DNA from: Labrys sp. KNU-23
Lineage (GTDB): Bacteria > Pseudomonadota > Alphaproteobacteria > Rhizobiales > Labraceae
Direction: 5' to 3'
DNA: 64,000 bases
Assembly: GCF_008330945.1 (NCBI RefSeq)
Contig: NZ_CP043489.1
Coordinates: 3,917,501-3,981,500 of the forward strand
This document shows positions 41,481 through 49,617 of this stretch, piece after piece. The translations under genes were made by a program, and so were the position numbers. Position 1 is the first letter of the stretch, and the number at the start of each line of letters is the position of its first letter. Below the pieces are notes generated by a model. It saw only the letters and a program-made list of their open reading frames with translations. It made no database searches and was not told the origin of the DNA.

Positions 41481-43566
41481 TGTTGTTGGACGGTGCCGCA
41501 GGCTTTACGGGCTCGGCCGGCTTGGGCGCATCCGTCGGCTTGGGCGCATCTGCGGGCTTGGTGGTGTCGGCTGGCTTCGTCTCGTCCGCAGGCTTGGGTG
41601 CTTCCGCCGGGTTAGGGGCATCTGCAGGCTTGGGTATTTCCGCAGGCTTGGGCGTTTCCGCAGGCTTGTCGGCATCGACCGGCTTGCTGGGCTCGGCTGG
41701 CTTTTCGGGCTGCGAGGAATCCGGTGCCTTCGGTGCGTCGGCTGGCTTTGCCTCATCCGCAGGCTTTGGCTCCTCGCCGGGCTTGGGAGCATCGGCAGGC
41801 TTGGGGGCATCGGCAGGCTTGGCTGCCTCATCGGCCTTGCCGGCATCGGCCGAGGCGGTGTCCCGCATGCCGTCCTTCATCTTCTGCTCGATCTTGGCCT
41901 TCTCGTCCGGCTCGGGCTTGGCGTCGAGGGCGTGGCGCCACTGGAAGGTCGCCTCCAGCTTGCGCCCGCTCTTCCAATAGGCGTCGCCGAGATGGTCGTT
42001 GATGGTGGGGTCGCTCGGCTTGAGGGAGACCGCGCGCTCGAGCTGTTCGACCGCCTCGTCATATTGGCCGAGCTTGTAATTGGCCCAGCCCAGGCTGTCG
42101 ACGATGTAGCCATCGTCGGGGCGCTGGTCGACGGCCTTCTTGATCATCTCCATGCCTTCCTGGAGATGCATGCCCTGGTCGATCCAGGAATATCCCAGAT
42201 AGTTCAGCACGGAGGGCTGGTCGGGGAAGAGCTCGAGCGCTTTCTTGAAATCAGCCTCGGCCTTGGGCCACTGCTTGATGCGCTCATAGGCAATACCGCG
42301 ATAATAGAAGGTGGCCCAGTCATTGCGGCTGGGCTTGCCGATCACGTCGACTGCCTGCGAGAACGCCACGGACGCCTCTTCCCAGCGCTTGCGCTGGTTG
42401 AAGATGCCGCCAAGCGAGATGATGGCGTCGAGATCCTGCGGATTGGCCGCAATGATCTTCTTCAGATGCGCCACGCCCTCATCCGTCTTGTCGAGTTCGT
42501 CCAGCGTGGTGGCGAGCTCGATCTCGGCATTGCGCTTGAGCGGCGAGGAGGTGGGCACGTTCTTGAACAGGGTTTCGGCGGTCTGGGGCTGCTTCAGGTC
42601 GCTGTAGAGCTCGGCCAGGCCGATCAGCGCGGTGGCATTGTTGGGCTCCAGGTAGAGCGCCAGGCGATAGAACACCACGGCATAGTCGGCGCCGCCCTGC
42701 TTGGCGATGCCGGCGGCGACCGAGACCAGGATATCGGCCGCCCCCTGTTGGGCCGAGGTCACGGCCGGCCCGATGCGCTTGCCGGCCTTGATGTCGGCGA
42801 TCAGTGCCGCGACGATCGGCTGGCGAGGCACCTTGGCCGAATAGGCTTCCAGCACCTTCAGCGCGTCGTCCTTCTTGCCGCCGCGCACCAGCGCGCGAGC
42901 ATAGGCGTCGACGATGGAGACGGCATTGGCGTCGCGCTCATGGGCATCCTTGAGCCGGGCGATCGCTTCCTCGCGCATGCCCGCCATGTCGAGCATCATG
43001 CCGGTGGAAAAATTCTTGAAGGTGGAAAAGCCGTCATTGGACGAAATGTCGTCGCTGGCCACCACGCCTTTCTTGGTCTGGCCGGCACCTGCATAGGTCC
43101 AGGTCGAGATCAGGGGCGTCGCCAGCTGCAGGATGGGCTTGTCGAGCGTGAAGGCGAGTTCGTCGCGGGCCTTGGTGTAGTCCCGTCCCTTCAGCGCCCG
43201 GATGCCGAGCACGAGATGGGCGATGGGATTCTTCTTGTCGATCGCCACCACGCGCCGGGCGAAGGTGACCGCCTTGTCCATCTCGCCCGAGGTCAGCAGT
43301 GCGATGAAGGTGCGGTTGGTCAGCTCCTGGCGAGCCTGTTCGTCCTTGAACAGGCCGCTGCTCAGCGCCTTGGCATAGAAGGAGGCCGCGTTGTCGTCGT
43401 CGCGCACATTGGCGGCCAGCCGTCCGGCCAACAGGCTGCCGGAGGCGGAGGTCGGCCGAAACGGACGCTCGATCGTTTTGGCCGCCAGTGCCGGCGCCAT
43501 CAGGGTCGTCGAGAAGGCGATCGCCAGCAAAGCGGCGGAAAAAGACGTGCGGGAAGACAGGGGCAC
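41470..43566 (-). CDS. Exported TPR protein with Lys/Pro/Ala repeat tail
   Basis: A 698-residue protein with a signal peptide (LLAIAFSTTLMAPALAAK) and a long series of tetratricopeptide repeats up to about residue 570 (for example LNYLGYSWIDQGMHLQEGM, DSLGWANYKLGQYDEAVEQL, INDHLGDAYWKSGRKLEATF). The last 130 residues are a low-complexity tail of KPADAPKPAE-like units, likely extended and able to bridge the periplasm or contact peptidoglycan. A TPR gene directly upstream of ispE is a recurrent alphaproteobacterial arrangement; the role is unknown but probably in envelope assembly. Confidence 0.88.
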   Translation of the reverse strand: MPLSSRTSFSAALLAIAFSTTLMAPALAAKTIERPFRPTSASGSLLAGRLAANVRDDDNAASFYAKALSSGLFKDEQARQELTNRTFIALLTSGEMDKAVTFARRVVAIDKKNPIAHLVLGIRALKGRDYTKARDELAFTLDKPILQLATPLISTWTYAGAGQTKKGVVASDDISSNDGFSTFKNFSTGMMLDMAGMREEAIARLKDAHERDANAVSIVDAYARALVRGGKKDDALKVLEAYSAKVPRQPIVAALIADIKAGKRIGPAVTSAQQGAADILVSVAAGIAKQGGADYAVVFYRLALYLEPNNATALIGLAELYSDLKQPQTAETLFKNVPTSSPLKRNAEIELATTLDELDKTDEGVAHLKKIIAANPQDLDAIISLGGIFNQRKRWEEASVAFSQAVDVIGKPSRNDWATFYYRGIAYERIKQWPKAEADFKKALELFPDQPSVLNYLGYSWIDQGMHLQEGMEMIKKAVDQRPDDGYIVDSLGWANYKLGQYDEAVEQLERAVSLKPSDPTINDHLGDAYWKSGRKLEATFQWRHALDAKPEPDEKAKIEQKMKDGMRDTASADAGKADEAAKPADAPKPADAPKPGEEPKPADEAKPADAPKAPDSSQPEKPAEPSKPVDADKPAETPKPAEIPKPADAPNPAEAPKPADETKPADTTKPADAPKPTDAPKPAEPVKPAAPSNNNGG
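41500..41850 (-). repeat. Low-complexity coding repeat (KPADAPKPAE) in the TPR gene
   Basis: About 350 bp of short, degenerate units encode Lys-Pro followed by Ala/Asp/Glu/Thr, such as AEPSKPVDADKPAETPKPAE. Unit length varies (4-11 codons), as is usual for slippage-prone coding DNA. Confidence 0.85.
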
Positions 43567-43797
43567 TGCTAAGAAAACTCCGAATCAGCCGGCCGCCTCG
43601 ACACAGGCGACGCAGTCGCGAATTATTCGCCGCTACCATGGCTGCTTTGAGGCGAGGGAACAACCCACTCCCCCTTCTAATCTGCCGATTTTGCCGGGCC
43701 GATCGGCCTGCTCTCAGCCCGGCATACCGGGCGACAACCCTGGATAGTCCCAGTAACGGCAGGTCTCGAGCATTCCTCTTGGAACGGTCCGGGATCG

Positions 43798-45069
43798 ATG
43801 CTTGACAAGCTGACCCTGCGGTACGACCCCTTGGTCATGTCCGCTCCCGCCGCCTACGCGTCGTCCGAGACTCACGTCACCCGTGGCTCGGCCGCCTACC
43901 GCAAGATCAGCCTCGCATTGTTTCTCGCCGGTTTCGGCACGTTCTCACTGATCTATTGCGTTCAGCCGCTGTTGCCGCTGCTGGCCGAAGAGTTCCATGT
44001 CGGTGCGGCGCAGAGTTCGCTCGCCCTATCCCTGTCCACCGGCGCGCTTGCCTTTGCCATCTTCGCCGCTGCGGCGGTGTCCGAGCGCTTCGGTCGGCGC
44101 GAGCTGATGTTTGCATCCATCGGTCTCGCCAGCCTGCTCAATCTTGCCGTGGCGGTCACGCCGGGATGGCACGCCATCCTCGCTTTGCGCGCAGTCGAGG
44201 GGTTGGCCATTGGCGGGGTGCCGGCCATCGCCATCGCCTATCTCGCCGAGGAGATCGAGCCGGACGGCCTCGGCTTCGCCATGGGGCTCTACATTGCCGG
44301 CACTGCGCTCGGCGGCATGTCGGGCCGGGTGCTGACCGGCATCCTCGCCGAATTCCTGACCTGGCGCCTCGCCCTGGCGATCGTCGGTCTCGGTGGCCTT
44401 GTCCTGGCGCTCGGTTTCGTCCTGCTCCTGCCACCCTCGCGGCATTTCACCCCGCGCAAGGGCTTCGATCTTCGCTATCACCTCAGGGCGTGGCTTTCGC
44501 ATTTCGGCCGGGACAGACCCGGCGCCGCGCTGGCGAAGCCCCTGCTGTTCGCCATCGCCTTTTGCGGCTTCGGCAGCTTCGTGACCGTCTACAATTATGC
44601 CGGGTTCCGGCTGATGGCACCGCCCTTCGATCTCAGCCCGACGCAGACCAGCCTGATCTTCACCGTCTATCTGTTCGGTACGGTCTCTTCCTCGTTCGGC
44701 GGCATGGCGGCCGACCGGCTGGGACGCGCGCCGGTGCTGATCGCCAGTCTCCTGACCATGGCTGTCGGCATCGGCCTCACGCTTTCCTCGACCCTCGCCG
44801 GCATCATTGCCGGCATCGCGGTGCTGACGGCGGGCCAGTTCGCCTGCCACGCGGTGGCGAGCGGCTGGGTCGGCCGGCTGGGCGGTGCCAGCAAGGGCCA
44901 TGCCGCCTCGCTCTACATGCTCGCCTATTATCTCGGCGCCAGCATCGTGGGCTCGACCGGCGGCTGGTTCTGGAGCGTCGGGGGATGGCCGTCCGTGGTC
45001 GGCTTTACGCTGGTCCTGATCGGGCTCGCCATCGGATGCGCGATGCGCCTGATGCGCTCTGGACGTTGA
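43798..45069 (+). CDS. MFS transporter (YnfM-like)
   Basis: A 423-residue major facilitator with twelve hydrophobic segments. The loop 2-3 motif is SERFGRRELMFA, repeated in the second half as ADRLGRAPVLIAS; AVEGLAIGGVPAIAIAYLAE resembles the YnfM/arabinose-efflux group of drug:H+ antiporters. The N-terminus LFLAGFGTFSLIYCVQPLLP is typical of that group. Two starts are possible (43798, or 43837 at MSAPAAYASS); neither has a good ribosome binding site. It stands alone, so the substrate is unknown. Confidence 0.9.
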   Translation: MLDKLTLRYDPLVMSAPAAYASSETHVTRGSAAYRKISLALFLAGFGTFSLIYCVQPLLPLLAEEFHVGAAQSSLALSLSTGALAFAIFAAAAVSERFGRRELMFASIGLASLLNLAVAVTPGWHAILALRAVEGLAIGGVPAIAIAYLAEEIEPDGLGFAMGLYIAGTALGGMSGRVLTGILAEFLTWRLALAIVGLGGLVLALGFVLLLPPSRHFTPRKGFDLRYHLRAWLSHFGRDRPGAALAKPLLFAIAFCGFGSFVTVYNYAGFRLMAPPFDLSPTQTSLIFTVYLFGTVSSSFGGMAADRLGRAPVLIASLLTMAVGIGLTLSSTLAGIIAGIAVLTAGQFACHAVASGWVGRLGGASKGHAASLYMLAYYLGASIVGSTGGWFWSVGGWPSVVGFTLVLIGLAIGCAMRLMRSGR

Positions 45070-45257
45070 TGAAAGAGACGGCCGTTCGCAAACACGCCGG
45101 CTTCGATACATGCGAGGAGACAGCTTCAGGCAAACAAAGCTATCGACCCGCGCTTCGTTGACGGCCATGTTCGACACGATACGGAAGAGGAGAGGCGGGC
45201 GGCTTTGCCGTCGCCGCGTTGTCGGCAGGATCGAGCCGGGCGCCGGGGAGCGGGATC

Positions 45258-47081
45258 ATGAACGTATATCGCCTGATGATCGTGGCTGCGGCGATACCCC
45301 TATGGCTGGCCGTGCCGGCGGCGGGAGCTCCGAAAGGCGGCTGCGCTTCGGATGACCCGGCCATCGCCATTCCTGCCTGCACCACCGCCATCAACCGCAT
45401 CGCGGTGACACCCGGCAGCCAGGCCACTGCCTATCTGCAGCGTGGGCGCGCTTATTACCGGCAGAAGCAATATGGCCTGGCGATCAACGATCTCGGCGCG
45501 TCGATCCGACACAATGACAAGAGCTACCTGGCCTATGTCTTCCGTGGCCTGAGCTATGCCGAACTCGGCGACCACAATGCGGCGATCGATGATTACGACA
45601 AGGCCATCGCCATCAAGCCGGGATCGGTGGAAGTCTATTTCTACCGCGCCAATTCCCGCTCGGAGCAGGACGATACCGAAAACGCCGTTGCCGATTATTC
45701 GCGCGCCGTCGATCTCGACCCGCGTATGGGGCCTGCTTTTGCCAATCGAGGCAATCTGCAGCAGCGGCTCGGCCGCCACGACAAGGCCGTCGCCGACTAT
45801 ACCAAGGCGATCGCGCTGAAGCAGGGGGTCTCGCTGGTCTACAGCAATCGCGCCAATTCCTATGTCAACCTCAAGCGCTACGACCTTGCCATGGCCGATT
45901 TCGACAAGGCGATCGCGGCCGATGGCGGCAATTTCAATGCCTATAACAACCGGGCGAACCTGCACTACGCCAAAGGCGAGATCGACGAAGCCATTGCCGA
46001 TGTCAGCAGGGCGATCGCCCTGAATCCCGGCATGGCGGAGTTCCATTCGGGCCGTTGCGCACTCTATCTGGCCAAGGGCGCGTTGCGGGAGGCCCTGGCG
46101 GATTGCGACACGGCCATCGCGGCGCGGCGTGACTATGCCGAGGCCTATCTCAATCGCGGACTGGCGCATTGGCGCCTCGAGGAGCGGGAAGCCGGCCTCT
46201 CCGACATGGAAATGGCCTTCTCGATCAATCCGAACCTGCCCAATGTCCAGCGCTATATAACGGTGTTTCGTGCCTCGAAGGCGGTGCAGCAGGCCGAAGC
46301 CGGCAAGAAGGATGCGCCCGCCGCCTCCCAGAAGGCCGCTGCCGAAGGATCGCGGCGGGTTGCGCTGGTCATCGGCAATTCACGCTATGCGACCGTGTCG
46401 CAATTGCCCAATCCCAGGCGCGACGCCGACCTCGTCGCCGCGGCCCTGCGAACGGCCGGCGTGCAGGACGTCACGGTCGCGTACGATCTCGGACGCGCCG
46501 GCCTGGTCGAGGCCCTGCGCTCCTTTTCCGCCAAGGCGGACGCCGCCGACTGGGCCATCCTCTATTATGCCGGCCACGGCATGGAGCTGACGGGGCAGAA
46601 CTACCTCATCCCCGTCGATGCAAGGCTGCGGTCCGATCGCGATGTCCCTGATGAAACCGTCAGCCTGCAGCGCGTCCTGTCGGCGTTGAGCGGCGCGCGC
46701 CGCCTGAAGCTGGTGCTGCTGGATGCCTGCCGCAACAATCCCTTTGCCGCGCAGATGGCGATGACGGCCGCAACCCGCTCGGTCGGGCGCGGCCTTTCGC
46801 GGGTCGAGCCGTCGGGAGCGACGCTGGTGGTCTATTCGGCCAAGGAGGGCACGGTGGCCGAGGATGGCGACAGCCAGCACAGCGCCTTTGCCGAAGCCTT
46901 TGCCAGGCGGGTGGTGGAACCGGGGCTGGAGATCAACAAGGTGTTCCGCTTTGTGACCAGCGATGTGATGTCGCGCACCGCAAACCGGCAGGAGCCCTTC
47001 GTCTATGGCTCGCTGCCGCCCGAGGATTTCATCTTCACCAACGCGCCGAACCAGCCATCATCGGTATCGTCCTCGCCGTGA
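45258..47081 (+). CDS. Exported TPR-caspase (metacaspase-like, C14) protein
   Basis: A 607-residue protein. GGGGAG eight bases upstream supports the ATG at 45258, giving a signal peptide (MNVYRLMIVAAAIPLWLAVP, AGA cleavage). Residues about 55-345 are TPR units (YLAYVFRGLSYAELGDHNAA, AFANRGNLQQRLGRHDKAVA). Residues about 372-595 form a caspase-like domain beginning RRVALVIGNSRYA, with catalytic His440 in YYAGHGMEL and Cys491 in LLDACRNNPF. The dyad is intact, so it should be an active Arg/Lys-type peptidase in the periplasm. TPRs probably dock partners or substrates. Such fusions are common in Rhizobiales and uncharacterised. Confidence 0.92.
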   Translation: MNVYRLMIVAAAIPLWLAVPAAGAPKGGCASDDPAIAIPACTTAINRIAVTPGSQATAYLQRGRAYYRQKQYGLAINDLGASIRHNDKSYLAYVFRGLSYAELGDHNAAIDDYDKAIAIKPGSVEVYFYRANSRSEQDDTENAVADYSRAVDLDPRMGPAFANRGNLQQRLGRHDKAVADYTKAIALKQGVSLVYSNRANSYVNLKRYDLAMADFDKAIAADGGNFNAYNNRANLHYAKGEIDEAIADVSRAIALNPGMAEFHSGRCALYLAKGALREALADCDTAIAARRDYAEAYLNRGLAHWRLEEREAGLSDMEMAFSINPNLPNVQRYITVFRASKAVQQAEAGKKDAPAASQKAAAEGSRRVALVIGNSRYATVSQLPNPRRDADLVAAALRTAGVQDVTVAYDLGRAGLVEALRSFSAKADAADWAILYYAGHGMELTGQNYLIPVDARLRSDRDVPDETVSLQRVLSALSGARRLKLVLLDACRNNPFAAQMAMTAATRSVGRGLSRVEPSGATLVVYSAKEGTVAEDGDSQHSAFAEAFARRVVEPGLEINKVFRFVTSDVMSRTANRQEPFVYGSLPPEDFIFTNAPNQPSSVSSSP

Positions 47082-47121
47082 CCCTGCCTGCGGCCTGTTG
47101 TTAGGCGAGGGCGGTTGGTGG

Positions 47122-48336
47122 TCAGGCCGCCTGGTCGGGCCTCGTATCGGTGACGGGCAGAGGGGCGCCGGCGATGAAGACACGCTCGACCTCGAAATCC
47201 CCGTCTAGAACAACGATGTCGGCACGCTTGCCCGGCGCCAGGCTGCCGACCTCGCCGGCAATGCCGGTAAGCTCGGCCGGCGTCAGCGAGGCCATGCGGA
47301 TGACGGCTGGCAGATCCTGCTCGATGGCCTTCGCCATGGTCCGCACCATCCGGTCCATGCCATGCATCGAGCTTGCCAGGCTGCCGTCCTCGCCTCGAAC
47401 GGAATGGCCGTCGCTCCAGACCCAGCTGCCATCTTCCACAGAGCCGAAGCGGTATTGGCCCGGCGGCATGTCCATGGCGCGGTTGGCATCGGTGACGAGG
47501 CAGCAGCGCTGTGGCCCGATCAGGCGGAAGGCGAAGCGCAGCAGGTCGTCGGAGAGGTGGATGCCGTCGGCGATCACCTCGGTGCTCATCGCCGGGTTGG
47601 CGAGGACATATTGCTCCATGCCGGCCTGCATGGGCGTGCCGAAGCGCTTGCGCAGCGAGGCGACCGAGCTCATGGCGCACCAGAAATGATCGACATGGCG
47701 CATGCCATGCGTGAAGGCCGCCTCGAGTTCATCCCAGCAGGCGTTGGAATGGCCGCAGGTGATGAAGCAGCCCCGTTCACGGGCATGGTCGAAGAAATCC
47801 AGGGCGCCGGGCAATTCGGAGGCGCAGGTGGCGATCTTGATGATTTCTCGGCCGAGGAAATATTCGTATTCCTCCCGCACCGGGTCGCGCCGGCCCTCGG
47901 GCGCGTGGATGCCGACCTTGTCCTGCGCGAAATAGGGACCGTAGAAATGGATGCCGGCGATACGGGCACCATCCGCGGGCGTCCAGGACGCTTGCACGTT
48001 TTCGCACGCTTTCACCATCGCATCGAGCTGCGCGAAGGAACCGGTCGTCGTGGTCGGAAAGATCGAGGTGGTGCCGTGCCTGGCATGGGCGATATTCGTC
48101 CGCCGCACGGCTTCCACCGTGCCGTCCATATAGTCGGCGCCGGCACCGCCATGCACGTGGATGTCGACGAAACCCGGCGACAGGTAGCGGCCGCTGAAAT
48201 CCTGACATTCCTTGCCTCCGAGCTTGGAAGCAGGGGGCTCGATCGCTTCTATCCGGCCGTCTACGCAGTGGATCACGGCGTCTTCGAGAATGGCATCTTC
48301 GAGGATGACATTCCCCTTCAGGAGAAGCTCTTTCAT
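47122..48336 (-). CDS. nagA: N-acetylglucosamine-6-phosphate deacetylase-like amidohydrolase
   Basis: A 404-residue NagA-family amidohydrolase (MKELLLKGNVILEDA start at 48336). Present are GFVDIHVHGG, the His ligands H196 (CGHSNAC) and H217 (HVDHFWCAM), ADGIHL and the catalytic LVTDANRAMD. The motif that is HLEGPF in NagA reads HFYGPY, so the metal-binding Glu is replaced by Tyr132. The enzyme may use one metal differently or act on another N-acyl amino sugar. It is divergent from a DeoR regulator, which fits sugar-phosphate metabolism. Confidence 0.8.
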   Translation of the reverse strand: MKELLLKGNVILEDAILEDAVIHCVDGRIEAIEPPASKLGGKECQDFSGRYLSPGFVDIHVHGGAGADYMDGTVEAVRRTNIAHARHGTTSIFPTTTTGSFAQLDAMVKACENVQASWTPADGARIAGIHFYGPYFAQDKVGIHAPEGRRDPVREEYEYFLGREIIKIATCASELPGALDFFDHARERGCFITCGHSNACWDELEAAFTHGMRHVDHFWCAMSSVASLRKRFGTPMQAGMEQYVLANPAMSTEVIADGIHLSDDLLRFAFRLIGPQRCCLVTDANRAMDMPPGQYRFGSVEDGSWVWSDGHSVRGEDGSLASSMHGMDRMVRTMAKAIEQDLPAVIRMASLTPAELTGIAGEVGSLAPGKRADIVVLDGDFEVERVFIAGAPLPVTDTRPDQAA

Positions 48337-48416
48337 GCTGGATCCGTCGGTAAGTGCTGTGATAGGAATGCATGTATCTATCGATGTCGTCATAAACGTG
48401 CAATTGAGGAATCGTC
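48337..48416. promoter_or_regulatory. Divergent control region nagA-like / deoR
   Basis: The 80-bp gap must carry both promoters and the regulator's operator. It is AT-richer than the flanks, especially 48361-48405 (GAATGCATGTATCTATCGAT). I see no strong palindrome or clear promoter boxes. Confidence 0.45.
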
Positions 48417-49178
48417 TTGCCCATCGAATCAACGCCTGACGAGAGGCGTGCCTTCGTCCTGTCGCAACTGGAGGCCAAGGGCAGGCTGTCGACGCAGGAG
48501 GTCTCGGCGCATTTCGAGGTTTCCGAGGACACCATCCGGCGCGATTTCCGTGACATGGCGGCGGAGGGCCTGATCAAGCGCGTCCACGGCGCTGCCCTGC
48601 CGGTCTCGCCGGGAGGCTTGCCCTTCCAGGGGCGCTACAAGATCGCGGCGGCCATGAAAACGCGCCTGGCCAGGGCGGCGGCCGGGCTCGTGCTGCCGGA
48701 TCAGGTGGTTGTCATCGATGGCGGCACCACCAATCTCGAAGTGGCGAGGCAATTGCCGCGCGATCTCAGGGCGACCATCGTCACCAACAGTCCACTGGTG
48801 GCGACGGCCACGACCGAGCATCCCCATCTGGAGGTCATCCTGCTCGGCGGCGTGTTCGACAAGCGCAGCCAGATGGTCCTGGGCGCGCGCGTGCTCGACC
48901 AGCTTCAGGCGGTGAATGCCGATCTGTGCTTCATCGGCGTGCACGGCATTCATGAGGAGTTCGGGCTGACCACCGCCGGCTATGACGAGGCCGCGATCAA
49001 GGCCGCCATGATGAAGGCAGCTGCCGAGATCGTCGCAGTGGCAACCCCGGATAAAATCGGCACAGCGGCGGCACACCATTTCGCTGCGCTATCGTCGATC
49101 GACACGCTCGTCACCGAAGATACGCCCCGCACCCGGGACCTGCTGGAGAAGACGGCCGTGAAGGCGCTCTATGCGTGA
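48417..49178 (+). CDS. DeoR/GlpR family transcriptional regulator
   Basis: A 253-residue DeoR-type regulator starting at TTG, with GAGGA six bases upstream. The helix-turn-helix is STQEVSAHFEVSEDTIRRDF followed by RVHGAALP. The sugar-phosphate sensor domain has VVVIDGGTTNLEVARQLP, TNSPLVATA and LGGVFDKRSQMVLGARVLD. It probably represses the divergent nagA-like gene and responds to a phosphorylated amino sugar. A strong terminator follows. Confidence 0.93.
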   Translation: MPIESTPDERRAFVLSQLEAKGRLSTQEVSAHFEVSEDTIRRDFRDMAAEGLIKRVHGAALPVSPGGLPFQGRYKIAAAMKTRLARAAAGLVLPDQVVVIDGGTTNLEVARQLPRDLRATIVTNSPLVATATTEHPHLEVILLGGVFDKRSQMVLGARVLDQLQAVNADLCFIGVHGIHEEFGLTTAGYDEAAIKAAMMKAAAEIVAVATPDKIGTAAAHHFAALSSIDTLVTEDTPRTRDLLEKTAVKALYA

Positions 49179-49190
49179 GGCGGTACTCGT

Positions 49191-49222
49191 GGGCGAGGTC
49201 TAAAGACCCGCCCCCATTTTTC
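49191..49222 (+). terminator. Rho-independent terminator of deoR
   Basis: GGGCG-A-GGTCT, AA, AGACC-CGCCC forms a ten-pair stem with one bulged A, followed by CCATTTTTCC. It lies 13 bp after the deoR stop and ahead of the convergent gene. Confidence 0.8.
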
Positions 49223-49227
49223 CTCCG

Positions 49228-49596
49228 TCAGGCGGCCTGCTTTTTCGACTGCCGGAAGGCTGCGGCAGCCGCACCCAGGGCACCGATGCCGGCGCCGATC
49301 AGGGCGCAATTGATCAGGATGCTGACGAGATCGCTGCGATTGGCCGACGCAATCGCCTGGGCGGCCTGCTCGGCGCCGGCGGCCCCCGTCCTCGCATCCA
49401 TCATGGCGACCATGCCCGGCTCGCCGCATTTGGGCAGGAGCGTGTATTTGGCCTCGCCGCTGTCGCCATAGATCTTCTCGATGGCCTGCGCGCAGCGCAG
49501 TCGCTCGGCCGGGGAAACCCCGGTCGTGCCGAACTGCAGATAGAGGCCGACGCCCAGAAGAGCGACCCCGAGGCCGGCGTAAAGGAAGGTTTTCAT
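49228..49596 (-). CDS. Small two-segment membrane protein, unknown
   Basis: A 122-residue protein with an N-terminal hydrophobic helix (FLYAGLGVALLGVGLYLQFG) and a C-terminal one (LVSILINCALIGAGIGALGA, then AAAAFRQSKKQAA). Between them are two cysteines (RLRCAQAI, LLPKCGEPG), probably periplasmic and able to pair. I recognise no family. It lies 21 bp downstream of the ETF-ubiquinone oxidoreductase gene on the same strand and may be cotranscribed with it. Confidence 0.7.
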   Translation of the reverse strand: MKTFLYAGLGVALLGVGLYLQFGTTGVSPAERLRCAQAIEKIYGDSGEAKYTLLPKCGEPGMVAMMDARTGAAGAEQAAQAIASANRSDLVSILINCALIGAGIGALGAAAAAFRQSKKQAA

Positions 49597-49617
49597 GAAG
49601 GCAGCTCCGAGATCCGC

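Noticed and set aside
41932..43572. Plus-strand frame opposite the TPR gene
   Set aside because: The TPR units and signal peptide on the minus strand are clear.
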